A stretch of 64,000 nt of DNA from Anaerotruncus rubiinfantis (GCF_900078395.1 NZ_FKLA01000009.1:347305-411304), one strand, 5' to 3'. Shown: positions 13,952 through 22,694, counted from the first letter of the stretch. Notes: generated from the letters alone by a model not told the origin. Translations and numbers: made by a program.

Positions 13952-15740
13952 CCCTTTCCCCAGCTGTGAGCTGCGTGTCGTCCTCCGGCTCCCATGTGAA
14001 GCTTTCCAGCTGCGCTTCTGCCCGTCGTTTTTTCTGGTGCGCGCGCCGGATCAGCAGCCCGGCTGAGAGCAAAACGCCGAACCCGCCCAGCGTCCAAAAG
14101 ATCCAGCCGGCTGGCGGTCCCGCCGGAATATCCTCCGGCTGTTCGGTCATATCCTCCTGCGGCAAAGCCTCCGAAACTTGCAGGGCCAGCGGGAAGGTGA
14201 GCTTCTGCACCTTCATGTTGGCGTCCTCATAGCTGACAGTGATCTTCCCGGTTACTTCGCCGGGTTCCTGTGGGGTTATGATAAAATCAATCGTTCCGCT
14301 CTTGCCCGCTTCAAAGTTTCCCAGGTTCTGGTGAGCTTCGAGCAGGCTCATGTTTGTGCCTTCCATCTCGGCCTCCACATTATAAACCTGGCTTTTTCCT
14401 TTGTTGACATAGGGAAGCGAGACGGTTGCTTCCTCACCCTGGACCACGGCTTCCGGAAGGGACGGCTGAGCCACCTGGAAACGGTCGGGCTGAACGACCG
14501 GGATGGCAATTTTTTCGCTGGCCGTGGCAGGGACCCGTTTGGCCCCATCCAGATATTCGTATTTAAATGCGAGGTCGATCTTGGGGGATTCCTGCTTTTC
14601 CTGCGGGATGGCTTGGACGTGGACGGTCTGGGAAAGGGTCCCGCCTGCCGCAAGCGCCGGGAAGTAAAAGGTGTTTGAGCCGTCCGAGATCGAAAGGCCG
14701 TCACTGGTGTCAAGCGACAGGACAATGTTCTCAACCGGCGTATCCGGGCTGGTGTTGCGAAATTCCAGCGCCAGGTCGAAGGAATCGCCCACCGCCACCT
14801 TTTTTCCGTAGTCATAGCGGCTGACAATCAGGTTTGGGGTTGGCATGCCGCTTTTTCCGGTCACGGATTCATCAAATGGGATCGGCAGCCTTTCCGCTGC
14901 TGTGGAAGACGCCCGCTCATCATTTTCCACATAGTCGTATTTGAGCGATACGCCCAGCTGTTGGGATGGGCTTTGGAGTTCCTTATTTGCGCGCAGCCGC
15001 ACGGTCAGCTCCTCGGTTTTTCGCGGACGCAGGGTACGCAGATACTGGGAGGCCCCGCTTTCCAGCAGCGTGAGCCCCTCCGAGGGTTCAAATGTCGCGA
15101 TGAGATTCGCCGCGGAAAGCTGGGTGCTGGTGTTCTGTAAGCGGACGGTCAGTTGAAAGGTTTCGCCAGGCTGCACAGGGCGGTCAAATTCCTGTCGGGT
15201 GATGAGAATGACCGGTGCGCCGTAGTGGGTGGTCTTTTTGGGCTTGCCGTCCTCGTCCTTGCCGTTATTTTCTTTCTGGGGCTTTTGGTACTCCACGCAT
15301 TCAAAGATGCGGACGGTCCCGTAATCCGGTTGTGTGGAGCCGCTGTAGCTCAGCTTAAACCGCAGCGTGTCGCCGGTGCCCTTGTAGATGATGTCAGAGA
15401 ACAGAAGCTTCAGGGCAAGGGGTTCCTGCCCGTTAGAGGTCACCTCGGCGGAAACTTTGCTGTCCTTGCCGATGCGGAAACTTTCCGATGACGCCGAGAC
15501 TCGGATTTTCCCGGCCTGGTCCGTGGTGAGTTGCGACTGCTTCACGGTTGCTTCCACGGTGATGCGGTCGTCTTTTTTGACCCGCTCCATCGGTTTGCCG
15601 GTGGCTGACTTATAAAAGGAATAACCGGTTACGGTCAGATAGTCGCTGTTCGGCCGGCTGTCCGCCGCGCACACGGGAAAGCCCGCGAAGAGGACACAGG
15701 CTGCCGCAAGAAACGCGGCGGCGTATCGTTTGAGATTCAT
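13929..15740 (-). CDS. secreted, membrane-tethered protein with CARDB/NEW3-like repeats
   Basis: The 603-residue protein has a signal peptide ([20 protein letters not shown], then FPVCAA). At least three Ig-like beta domains follow with the N-x-S/T-x-x-x-V pattern (LTVRLQNTSTQLSAANL, LALEFRNTSPDTPVENIVL, VSLPYVNKGKSQVYNVEAE). A C-terminal helix (GWIFWTLGGFGVLLSAGLLI) and a basic/acidic cytoplasmic tail complete it. This is the layout of COG1361-type proteins found between MacB-like ATPase and permease genes. It probably supplies the extracellular arm of the exporter. It overlaps both neighbours. Confidence 0.75.
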   Translation of the reverse strand: MNLKRYAAAFLAAACVLFAGFPVCAADSRPNSDYLTVTGYSFYKSATGKPMERVKKDDRITVEATVKQSQLTTDQAGKIRVSASSESFRIGKDSKVSAEVTSNGQEPLALKLLFSDIIYKGTGDTLRFKLSYSGSTQPDYGTVRIFECVEYQKPQKENNGKDEDGKPKKTTHYGAPVILITRQEFDRPVQPGETFQLTVRLQNTSTQLSAANLIATFEPSEGLTLLESGASQYLRTLRPRKTEELTVRLRANKELQSPSQQLGVSLKYDYVENDERASSTAAERLPIPFDESVTGKSGMPTPNLIVSRYDYGKKVAVGDSFDLALEFRNTSPDTPVENIVLSLDTSDGLSISDGSNTFYFPALAAGGTLSQTVHVQAIPQEKQESPKIDLAFKYEYLDGAKRVPATASEKIAIPVVQPDRFQVAQPSLPEAVVQGEEATVSLPYVNKGKSQVYNVEAEMEGTNMSLLEAHQNLGNFEAGKSGTIDFIITPQEPGEVTGKITVSYEDANMKVQKLTFPLALQVSEALPQEDMTEQPEDIPAGPPAGWIFWTLGGFGVLLSAGLLIRRAHQKKRRAEAQLESFTWEPEDDTQLTAGERDGKDETQ

Positions 15741-16441
15741 GTGTTTCGTTCTCCTTTCGTGTCGCTGACGATTCTTCCGTCAATCAGGGTGACAATGCGG
15801 TCGGCATACCGCGCCATTTCGGGATCGTGGGTGACCAGCACGATTGTCTGCCGGTAACGTTTGGCGAACGCGGTCATCATTCCCATGATCTCAGCCGTGG
15901 TTTTGGTGTCCAGGTTCCCAGTCGGTTCATCCGCAAAGACAATCTTTGGCTTTGCTACGAATGCGCGGGCGATTCCCGCCCGCTGCTGCTGTCCGCCGGA
16001 CATCTGGGCAGGATAATGGTCCAGCCGGTGGGCGAGCCCCACTTTTTTGAGGATGCTCACGGCAGCCTGCTCGCGCACCCGCTGGTCCACGCCGCGGAAT
16101 ACCAGCGGCAGCGCAACGTTTTCAGCGGCGGTCAGGGTGGGCAGCAGGTTATAGGACTGGAAGATAAAACCAATATTTCGTTGGCGAAACGCAGCCAGCA
16201 GGTCTTCATCCAGTGCGGAAATCGAGACGCCGCCGATTTTTACGCCGCCGCGGGTGGGTTTTTCCATACCCGCCAATTGATTCAGCAGGGTACTTTTGCC
16301 GGAGCCGGAGGTGCCGAAGATACAGCAGATTTCCCCCCGCAGGATTCGCAGGTCGATGCGGTGCAGCGCCACAACAACCTCGTCCCCCACATGATATTCC
16401 TTGCGAAGGCCACGCACCTCGATGGCCACATCATCCGTCAT
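15737..16441 (-). CDS. ABC transporter ATP-binding protein, LolD/MacB family
   Basis: The 234-residue ATPase has Walker [18 protein letters not shown]-loop ([17 protein letters not shown]), signature [14 protein letters not shown], Walker B ([12 protein letters not shown]) and the switch His ([11 protein letters not shown]). It is the first gene of the operon and probably powers the FtsX-type permease at 12575. The divergent two-component system next door is the likely regulator, as in many Firmicutes antimicrobial-response modules. Confidence 0.92.
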   Translation of the reverse strand: MTDDVAIEVRGLRKEYHVGDEVVVALHRIDLRILRGEICCIFGTSGSGKSTLLNQLAGMEKPTRGGVKIGGVSISALDEDLLAAFRQRNIGFIFQSYNLLPTLTAAENVALPLVFRGVDQRVREQAAVSILKKVGLAHRLDHYPAQMSGGQQQRAGIARAFVAKPKIVFADEPTGNLDTKTTAEIMGMMTAFAKRYRQTIVLVTHDPEMARYADRIVTLIDGRIVSDTKGERNT

Positions 16442-16484
16442 GGGATCGCCTCCTTTGTCATGCCTTTCATCCTACCGTGTGATT

Positions 16485-16515
16485 CCTAAGAAATGCCTAT
16501 GGAAAATCTTAAGAA
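16485..16515. promoter_or_regulatory. direct repeats, candidate response-regulator sites
   Basis: CCTAAGAA (16485-16492) and CTTAAGAA (16508-16515) lie 23 bp apart, about two helical turns. They sit in the divergent region between the ABC operon and the OmpR-type regulator. Tandem half-sites at this spacing are typical for OmpR-family regulators. Confidence 0.4.
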
Positions 16516-16538
16516 TTCTGAAATCCAGGCCCGTCCGC

Positions 16539-16567
16539 TGGCAAACCGAGGAAAGGCATGCTATGAT
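16539..16567 (+). promoter_or_regulatory. promoter of the OmpR-type two-component system
   Basis: TGGCAA (16539-16544), a 17-nt spacer, then TATGAT (16562-16567), 58 bp upstream of the ATG. Confidence 0.5.
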
Positions 16568-16624
16568 GAATTTGGAAAATCCGGCGCAGAGCCGGTTCAC
16601 AAGCGTAAAACAGGAGGTGGCGGT

Positions 16625-17320
16625 ATGGACAGGCAGAAGATCCTGTTCGCGGACGACGATCCGGAAATCCGTGAAGTGGTGCGCATTCTTCTGGAAAGCG
16701 AGGGCTTTCTGGTGGAGGAGGCCGCGGACGGAGATGAAGCGGTGGAAAAGATGGATGCGTCGGTCGACCTTGTGATTCTTGACGTGATGATGCCGCAGCG
16801 GTCAGGGATCTCTGCCTGTGCGGAGATCCGCAAGAAATTCACCGCGCCCATCCTGTTTCTGACGGCCAAGGGGAAGGACTCGGATAAGACGGTGGGCTTT
16901 TCGGCCGGCGGGGATGATTATCTGGTCAAGCCGTTTTCCTATGCGGAATTGACCGCCCGTGTCAAGGCGATGCTGCGGCGCTACTGCGTCTATCGCGGTA
17001 AGGAGACGGTATCCGGCGGAAAGGTGATCGAATTGCCCGGCCTTCTGATCCGCACCGACTATAATGAAGTCATCAAGAACGGCGCGGAAATCCAGCTTAC
17101 CGATTTGGAGTATCGCATTCTGCTGCTGCTCGCGGGCAACCGCCGTAAGATCTTTACCGCTCAGAACCTCTATGAAAGCGTCTGGGAAGAGCCTTATTTT
17201 TATACCTGCAGCAACACGGTCATGGTGCATATCCGCAATCTGCGCAAAAAGCTGGAGGATGATCCGCAAAATCCCCGTTATATCAAAAACGTCTGGGGAA
17301 AGGGGTACCGCATTGAATAA
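16625..17320 (+). CDS. OmpR-family response regulator
   Basis: The 231-residue protein begins at the ATG 16625 after an AGGAGG site. The frame is open to 16493, but the receiver domain starts here (MDRQKILFADDDPE). Receiver: DDD at 10-12, phospho-acceptor Asp53 (VILDVMMPQRSG), FLTAKG, DYLVKPFSYAEL. The C-terminal winged helix has LTDLEYRILLLLAGN and NTVMVHIRNLRKKLEDDP. It overlaps the kinase by 8 bp and probably controls the divergent ABC exporter. Confidence 0.92.
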   Translation: MDRQKILFADDDPEIREVVRILLESEGFLVEEAADGDEAVEKMDASVDLVILDVMMPQRSGISACAEIRKKFTAPILFLTAKGKDSDKTVGFSAGGDDYLVKPFSYAELTARVKAMLRRYCVYRGKETVSGGKVIELPGLLIRTDYNEVIKNGAEIQLTDLEYRILLLLAGNRRKIFTAQNLYESVWEEPYFYTCSNTVMVHIRNLRKKLEDDPQNPRYIKNVWGKGYRIE

Positions 17321-18626
17321 GCCAGTCTGGAAAAGCCGTCTGGGATGGGAACTGTTGGCAGGCGTGCTGATTTCCCTTGCCGTGGCTGTTGGGGCCTTTT
17401 TTGGATGCCGCTGGGTTGCTGAACGGGCAATTGAAACCTTTATCCTGTCGGAAACCTTCCAGGAGCGGCAGGAAGAAGCCTGCATCACCCGGTTGCAGTC
17501 GTTCGTTTCCAGCGGGGAGATTTCGCTTGGTGACCGGGAGAGCCTTGACAAATGGGCCGGCCGGGAACGCTATGTGAACCTGATTCTCACGCAAAATGGA
17601 CGGCTTGTTTATGATTCCACCGTTCCCGTGGAGATGGAGTCCGACGCGTACGGCTGGGATGTCGCTTATTATCCATGGTACAATTACCACACAATCTTCT
17701 TTGCGGATGGCGCCGCGCAGGCGCAGGTTATCTGCTTTTTTGAGCTGCGGTATTATAACCTGGCTGCGGTCGGTTCGGGGCTTTTGGCATTTTTGGCATT
17801 TATCCTGCTGATGGCGGTGCTGATTGGCCGAAAGACAGCCTATATTGGGCTGCTGGCGCGGGAACTCAAAATCCTTGAAGGCGGGGATCTCGGCTACGAG
17901 GTGACCGAATGCGGCGGGGATGAACTGCGCGAGCTGGCCTGTGGGATCAATGATATGCGCCGTGCTGTGATCGAGCGGCGGGAGAGTGAGGAAGCCGCCC
18001 GGCAGGCAAATCACGAGCTGGTTACCGCCATGTCGCACGACCTGCGCACACCGCTCACCGCATTGATTGGGTATCTGGAGATATTGGAGCATGGAAAATA
18101 TACAGACGAAAAGGAATGCCGCCGGTTCCTTTCCAGCAGCCGTCAGAAGGCCCTCCAGATCAAAGAACTTTCCGATAAGCTGTTCGAATACTTCCTGGTC
18201 TATGGAAAAACGCCCGAATCGCTGGAACTTGAGCAGGCGGATGCGGTCGAACTTTTGCAGCAGACGGTCGGGGAGGGGCTGTTTGAATTGGAAAGTCAGG
18301 GATTCACCCCGCAGTGGGAGCTGCCAAAAGAAAACTGCACGCTTCTGGTCAATGTCGATCAGTTCCGGCGGGTGATTGACAATCTGCTCTCCAACATCCG
18401 GAAATATGCGGACCCATCCCGTCCGGTGAAAATCCGCTGCAGGATACAGGATGGGGGACTGCTGCTCCTTCTGGAGAATGCCGCGCGTAAAACTGCGGGC
18501 CGCGCGCAAAGCACCGGACTGGGGCTGCGAACCTGTGAAAAAATTGTCCGGGACCATGGCGGATGGTTTCAAAGTGAGAATGCGGATGGGATTTTCTCCA
18601 TACGGCTTTATTTTCCCGGCAGATAA
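17313..18626 (+). CDS. sensor histidine kinase (VanS/BaeS-like)
   Basis: A TTG start at 17313 overlaps the regulator stop; the frame is open further upstream but lies inside that gene. The 437-residue protein has membrane helix 1 (about 11-30), a short extracellular loop, helix 2 (about 150-172) and HAMP. HisKA follows (TAMSHDLRTPLTALIGYLE, His242). The ATPase domain has NLLSNIRKYADP and STGLGLRTCEKIVRDHGG. The D-box residues lie in LLLLLENAA, so the usual DNG Gly is altered. It is the partner of the regulator at 16625. Confidence 0.9.
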   Translation: MNKPVWKSRLGWELLAGVLISLAVAVGAFFGCRWVAERAIETFILSETFQERQEEACITRLQSFVSSGEISLGDRESLDKWAGRERYVNLILTQNGRLVYDSTVPVEMESDAYGWDVAYYPWYNYHTIFFADGAAQAQVICFFELRYYNLAAVGSGLLAFLAFILLMAVLIGRKTAYIGLLARELKILEGGDLGYEVTECGGDELRELACGINDMRRAVIERRESEEAARQANHELVTAMSHDLRTPLTALIGYLEILEHGKYTDEKECRRFLSSSRQKALQIKELSDKLFEYFLVYGKTPESLELEQADAVELLQQTVGEGLFELESQGFTPQWELPKENCTLLVNVDQFRRVIDNLLSNIRKYADPSRPVKIRCRIQDGGLLLLLENAARKTAGRAQSTGLGLRTCEKIVRDHGGWFQSENADGIFSIRLYFPGR

Positions 18627-18753
18627 GGCAGTCTCCTGGCGCGGTTTTCTGGCGAATCAGGCCTTGTCTGTTTCCCGCCGGATATCCGGTTCCATGCCGC
18701 TGTGCCTGCGGGACCTTTACGCTGCGGCCCGCCCGGGACGGTTGCCTTCGCGC

Positions 18754-18905
18754 TTGACAGATCCGGGCCGGGATGCTAAAATGAAAAAAATATTTGAAAG
18801 AAGTGTCTTGATGTCTGTCCTGTCTGTTTTCGTGATGTTCAACTGAATATCGTTGAAAAGGCGCCGCCAAAGGGGGATTGCCCCTTTGTTTCTGTTGCCT
18901 TTTTC
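18754..18905 (+). ncRNA. short orphan transcription unit with promoter and terminator
   Basis: TTGACA (18754-18759), exactly 17 nt, then TAAAAT (18777-18782) is the best sigma-A promoter in the window. It drives only about 115 nt before a nested hairpin (AAAAGGC 18856-18862 with GCCTTTT; inner AAAGGGG 18869-18875 with CCCCTTT 18881-18887) and a T-run. A second terminator follows at 18948-18975. An ATG at 18781 overlaps the -10 and cannot be used. An internal ATG at 18811 gives an 11-residue peptide (MSVLSVFVMFN). It could be an sRNA or a leader region. Confidence 0.5.
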
Positions 18906-18947
18906 GGAACACGCCTGACAGACTGCTTCAATTTGTAAAATCCGGCT

Positions 18948-18975
18948 GCGCAGGAGGTTTTTCCTGCGCGTTTTT
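18948..18975 (+). terminator. second intrinsic terminator in the same leader-like region
   Basis: GCGCAGGA (18948-18955) pairs with TCCTGCGC (18962-18969), then a T-rich tail. It stands 45 bp behind the first terminator with no gene between them. Confidence 0.6.
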
Positions 18976-19070
18976 ATTTGGATTTTCTGCCTGTGGGAAG
19001 GATTCTGCACGTTTCGGGGTGCGGCGTGTTTTCCACGGGCTTTTTGTATATTGAGAGGAGTATTATTTTC

Positions 19071-19115
19071 ATGAAATCTTATTTTGTTAACTGTAATTCG
19101 GTCGTTTGCGCATAG
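19071..19115 (+). CDS. putative 14-residue leader peptide
   Basis: GAGAGGAG (19053-19060) lies 10 nt before an ATG that opens MKSYFVNCNSVVCA and a TAG stop at 19113-19115. The stop touches the first base of a 14-bp inverted repeat. The arrangement (good ribosome binding site, tiny Cys-containing peptide, hairpin, regulator gene) suggests a translated leader, but there is no homology evidence. Confidence 0.35.
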   Translation: MKSYFVNCNSVVCA

Positions 19116-19164
19116 CAAAGGCTATCGCATGTGTCTGAAAACGGAAAATTCGATAGCCTTTGCT
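19114..19164. repeat. 14-bp perfect inverted repeat upstream of the CD3324-like gene
   Basis: AGCAAAGGCTATCG (19114-19127) is the exact reverse complement of CGATAGCCTTTGCT (19151-19164), with a 23-nt spacer. No T-run follows. It could be an operator, an RNA hairpin, or both. It ends 32 bp before the next start. Confidence 0.6.
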
Positions 19165-19196
19165 CATTCATGAATCTCAAAATTCGGAGGAGCATT

Positions 19197-19472
19197 ATGC
19201 GCTATGTTAAAGCAGCCGACGTGCTGCCAAAAGAGCTGCTCGACAAGATCCAAAGCTATGTCGACGGCGGATATCTCTATGTCCCAAGGAAAGAGGAAAA
19301 CCGCAAGCCCTGGGGCGAAAGGACAAAAAGCCGGGAACTGACCCGTTCCAGAAACCGGGAAATATACGGATGCTACCGCGCCGGGATGTCGGTCGCGGAG
19401 CTTTCAGAGGCCTACTACCTGTCGCCCAAGAGCATCCAGCGGATTCTTGCAAGCCAGAAAACCGGCCAATAA
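19197..19472 (+). CDS. small HTH protein, CD3324/Mor-like family
   Basis: The 91-residue protein starts at 19197 after CGGAGGAG. It reads MRYVKAADVLPKELLDKIQ, then YVDGGYLYVPRKEE, and ends with an HTH (NREIYGCYRAGMSVAELSEA, YYLSPKSIQRIL). This layout (YVKA-x-x-hLP, then YhYhP-K, then a C-terminal helix-turn-helix) is that of the Clostridial CD3324-type proteins related to the Mor activator. DNA binding is likely; the target is unknown. Confidence 0.7.
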   Translation: MRYVKAADVLPKELLDKIQSYVDGGYLYVPRKEENRKPWGERTKSRELTRSRNREIYGCYRAGMSVAELSEAYYLSPKSIQRILASQKTGQ

Positions 19473-19615
19473 CCATGCGCCATGCGGCAGCCGCCGCATG
19501 GCGCATTCTTTTTACAGAACTGTTTTCGAGGTTGCCTGCGGTGGGAAACCGGCCTTATAATGGGGATGAAAACAGGCGGGTGAAACCCTTGAAAGATTCC
19601 GGGAGGAACCAAACA

Positions 19616-20905
19616 TTGAAAAAGAAGCAAACAACCATTCAACCGATAGAGGCCGTTGCCGCGGCCATCCAACATAAACAGGCGCAGATCCTGCTGGACG
19701 GGCGGCAGGTTTCCTGTCAGCTTCCCGGCATACTGGCGGCGGATCGAAACGCGCTGGCCGTGGGCGACCGTGTGGCGCTGGAGCCGGTGGAAGGCGGCCA
19801 ATATAGGCTGACGCAGGTTCTGGCGCGGCAGGGCGCGGTATTCCGCGGAGACCGGCGCGCGCAGGGAAAGGAAATCCTGATGGCGGCAAATGTACAGCTG
19901 TTGCTGGCTGTGATTCCAGCGGACTGCCTGCTCAAACAGGCCGGATTCCCAGAGGCCGCCGCCATTGCCGCCGGGCGGGCCGGCGTGCGGTTCGGGCTTT
20001 ATGTCAGCAAGTGGGACTGTATTGGAGAAAGCGCGCAGGCTCTCTTGCAGGAACGGCTGGAGCCTTACCGGGCCGCAGCGGATTTTGTCTGCGCGGGTCC
20101 GTTTGCGAATGAACGGAATACTCTGCTGCGGGCGGTGCGCGGCAAAACCGTCCTTCTTGCCGGCGGCCCTGGCAGTGGGAAAACCACCCTTGTCAGGCTG
20201 CTTTTGTCCGCCCTGAGCGGGCAAGAGCCTCCCTCCGCGGCGCCTGCGGGAACCAGTACAAGCGTTCTGATTCCGGGCTTGGACGGGACGCGGCTTATTG
20301 ATACGCCCGGCTTTCGGGATTTCGCGCTTACGGGGGTCGCTGGGCGGGAACTGGATACCGTGTTCCCGGAGATTGCCGGTCTGCTTTCGGACTGTGCTTT
20401 TGGGAACTGTACGCACACCCATGAGGACGGATGCGCGGTGCGCGCGGCGGTTCGCGAAAAACGTGTTTGCCGAGAACGGTATGAAGCCTGGCGGAAGCTG
20501 GGGGGCAATGCGTCTCGTCCGGCGGCGGGGCCGGACTACCGCAAGGCCGCATGTACCGAAAGTTTCCCCTGCAAGGTCTGTGGGGAGCTTATCACGCCGG
20601 AGGGCGCGGGAAGCAGGCACCGCAACCATTGCCCGCACTGCCTTTCGAGCATCCACGTTGACGACGAGCCGGGAGACCGCTCGTCGCTGTGCGGCGGAAT
20701 CATGGACCCTGTGAGCGTTTGGGTGCGAAAGGATGGGGAATGGGCGGTTATTCACCGGTGCCGCCTTTGCGGCGCGCTGCACTCGAACCGGATCGCGGCG
20801 GACGATAACCCCGCTCTGCTCATGTCAATCGCGGTGCGGCCGCTGGCCTGCACCCCTTTCCCTCTCAACCGCTTTGGGGAGATCTTCTCCGGGCAGAGGC
20901 AGTAA
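19616..20905 (+). CDS. RsgA-type circularly permuted GTPase fused to a C-terminal RNHCP domain
   Basis: A TTG at 19616, 8 nt after GGGAGGAA, opens a 429-residue protein. An N-terminal OB-like part (1-75) precedes a permuted GTPase: SKWD in place of the G4 NKxD (about 127), P-loop AGGPGSGKTTLVRLL (about 181-195) and DTPGFRDFAL (G3, about 228). The RsgA zinc motif follows, CAFGNCTHTHEDGCAV. Normal RsgA ends about here. This one continues with FPCKVCGELI, RHRNHCPHCLSSIHVDDEPG, SLCGGIMDP and RCRLCG (about 316-415), a zinc-binding RNHCP domain usually found as a separate small protein. RsgA matures the 30S ribosomal subunit, and the fusion suggests an RNA or ribosome role for RNHCP. The weak G4 motif hints at a divergent paralogue. 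Confidence 0.85.
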   Translation: MKKKQTTIQPIEAVAAAIQHKQAQILLDGRQVSCQLPGILAADRNALAVGDRVALEPVEGGQYRLTQVLARQGAVFRGDRRAQGKEILMAANVQLLLAVIPADCLLKQAGFPEAAAIAAGRAGVRFGLYVSKWDCIGESAQALLQERLEPYRAAADFVCAGPFANERNTLLRAVRGKTVLLAGGPGSGKTTLVRLLLSALSGQEPPSAAPAGTSTSVLIPGLDGTRLIDTPGFRDFALTGVAGRELDTVFPEIAGLLSDCAFGNCTHTHEDGCAVRAAVREKRVCRERYEAWRKLGGNASRPAAGPDYRKAACTESFPCKVCGELITPEGAGSRHRNHCPHCLSSIHVDDEPGDRSSLCGGIMDPVSVWVRKDGEWAVIHRCRLCGALHSNRIAADDNPALLMSIAVRPLACTPFPLNRFGEIFSGQRQ

Positions 20906-20910
20906 ACGCA

Positions 20911-20951
20911 AAACCGGCGTGCAGGCGGGAATTCGCTTGCATGCCGGTTTC
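20911..20951 (+). terminator. intrinsic terminator
   Basis: AAACCGGCGTGCAGGC pairs with GCTTGCATGCCGGTTT (20911-20926 and 20935-20950), just after the RsgA-RNHCP stop. Confidence 0.75.
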
Positions 20952-21023
20952 GATTGTGCTATGCTTTTTTAAAGGCTGGGCGGTCGGTTTGCGCCGTCCA
21001 ATGCAGAGGCGGAGGGATGGAAA

Positions 21024-22628
21024 ATGGCGATTACCGTTCGGGAAGCGCTGCAGTTGGAGCGGATGAGGGAATGCCGGCTGGTAGCGGGCGAAAAGGGGCT
21101 GTGCCGGGAGATTGCCTGTGTGGACTCAATGGAGATTCCGGACATCTCCACCTGGCTCAAAAAAAAGGAGCTGCTGCTGACCACCGGGTATGTGCTCCGG
21201 CAGGACACCGGCGCGCTGCTCAAACTGATTGAAGCTCTCCACAACGCGCAGTCGGCGGGGATTGCGATCAAAACGCGGTTTTTCGGCGCGCTTCCGGAGG
21301 AGGCGCTCGCGCTGGCTGACCGGTATGGACTGCCGCTCATCGAAGTGCCGGACGCGATGCCGTTCGTGGAGCTGATGATGCCGCTGATGCGCGCGATTAT
21401 GGACGCGCAGAACGTGCGGTTGGAATTTTCAAAGACGATCCACGATCAGTTTACCGAGCTGGAGCTGAGTGGCGGCGGGCTGGACGCGGTGGCGGATATG
21501 CTCCACCGGCTGCTTTCAATGCCGGTGGTCATCACCGACCGGGATTTGAAAATATCCGCGGCTGCCCCGGAAGGCGCCGCGCTCCGGGGTGATTTCCATC
21601 AGATTCTGCCGGAAATCCTCGCCTGGGCTGAGTGTACGGATTTCAGCGAGGATGTTGTGGAAAAGCCTTTGGGCGAAGGGCGCCTCGTCGCGCGCAAGGC
21701 CCGGTTCAAAAATAATGTCTGCAGTTATATTTTTATCTTTTGCCCAAAGAACACTTTCGATGAGATGCATATGGTGGTACTGGATCACGCGGTCACGGTC
21801 ACCGCGCTGGAATTTTCCAAGCTGGAAGCGCTCAATCAGCGCATGAGCCTGATGGATAACAACTGCTTTATCGACATCATCATGCGCAACGTGAAAAGCG
21901 AGGAAGAAGTCCGCTGTCGCGCCCGGTATCTCGGCTGGCCGAACCCGCCGTTTTCCCTGGCGGTCTTTGATATCAACGGATTTGAAAAATTGGCCCAGGA
22001 CCGGACCGAGCTGGACATCCTGCTTCTCAAACAGCAGGTGGTGGATGAAATCCAGGCTGTGATGAACGCGTCAGGGGCCCCCTGCATGGTGATTTCCAAA
22101 AGCGACAGTTTCTCTTGTCTGTGCGCGGGGGCGCAGGCGGTCCAACTGATCGAGGCAACAAAACTGACCGTGCAACAGGTGCAGATGAAGCTCGGTATCG
22201 AAACGACCGCCGGGATTTCGACGCAGGTGTCCTGCTATATGGACCTCTGGGCCGCGTATGAGGAGGCAACCGATGCGATCCGGATCGGCCGCAGAGGCGG
22301 GCTGCGGACCGTGTATATCGAGCATGCGCGGCTTGAACAGGCACTGATGCATTGTGCGGATAAGAACTATTTTGAGAAGTTCGTGGGAAACACCGCCCAG
22401 AAGCTGGTGGCGTACGATCGGGCGAACGGGACCGAGCTGGTCCGGACACTGGAAGCTTTGGTCCGCAATATGGGGGTGCGAACCCAGACAGCGCAGGAGC
22501 TGTTTTTGCATCGCAATACGCTGCTCGCGCGCATCCGGCGGATAGAAGCGGTGACTGGATATGACCTGTCCCGCAGCGAACAGCTGATGGACTTGGGGCT
22601 GGCGCTGCGAATGCGTCCGTATTTATAG
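21024..22628 (+). CDS. PucR-family transcriptional regulator
   Basis: The 534-residue protein has an N-terminal PucR domain (MAITVREALQLERMRECRLV, then DSMEIPDISTWLKKKELLLT), a central GGDEF-like/CdaR region and a C-terminal HTH_30 (LEALVRNMGVRTQTAQELFL, HRNTLLARIRRIE). PucR/CdaR regulators respond to small metabolites (purines, sugar acids, amino acids) and usually control adjacent genes. Here the next operon is the ECF transporter with its peptidase cassette, its most likely target. It has its own terminator. Confidence 0.9.
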   Translation: MAITVREALQLERMRECRLVAGEKGLCREIACVDSMEIPDISTWLKKKELLLTTGYVLRQDTGALLKLIEALHNAQSAGIAIKTRFFGALPEEALALADRYGLPLIEVPDAMPFVELMMPLMRAIMDAQNVRLEFSKTIHDQFTELELSGGGLDAVADMLHRLLSMPVVITDRDLKISAAAPEGAALRGDFHQILPEILAWAECTDFSEDVVEKPLGEGRLVARKARFKNNVCSYIFIFCPKNTFDEMHMVVLDHAVTVTALEFSKLEALNQRMSLMDNNCFIDIIMRNVKSEEEVRCRARYLGWPNPPFSLAVFDINGFEKLAQDRTELDILLLKQQVVDEIQAVMNASGAPCMVISKSDSFSCLCAGAQAVQLIEATKLTVQQVQMKLGIETTAGISTQVSCYMDLWAAYEEATDAIRIGRRGGLRTVYIEHARLEQALMHCADKNYFEKFVGNTAQKLVAYDRANGTELVRTLEALVRNMGVRTQTAQELFLHRNTLLARIRRIEAVTGYDLSRSEQLMDLGLALRMRPYL

Positions 22629-22645
22629 GGTTTATCAAATGTTCA

Positions 22646-22694
22646 AGAGGCCGAAGCGGGTGTGCTTGTTGCACACCCGCTTCGGCCTCTTTCT
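22646..22694 (+). terminator. strong intrinsic terminator
   Basis: A perfect 20-bp stem (22646-22665 with 22671-22690), loop TTGTT, then TTCT. It ends the PucR gene. Confidence 0.9.

Noticed and set aside
18781..18846. 21-residue peptide MKKIFERSVLMSVLSVFVMFN
   Set aside because: Its ATG overlaps the -10 hexamer, so it lies upstream of the transcription start. Only the inner ATG at 18811 could be used.
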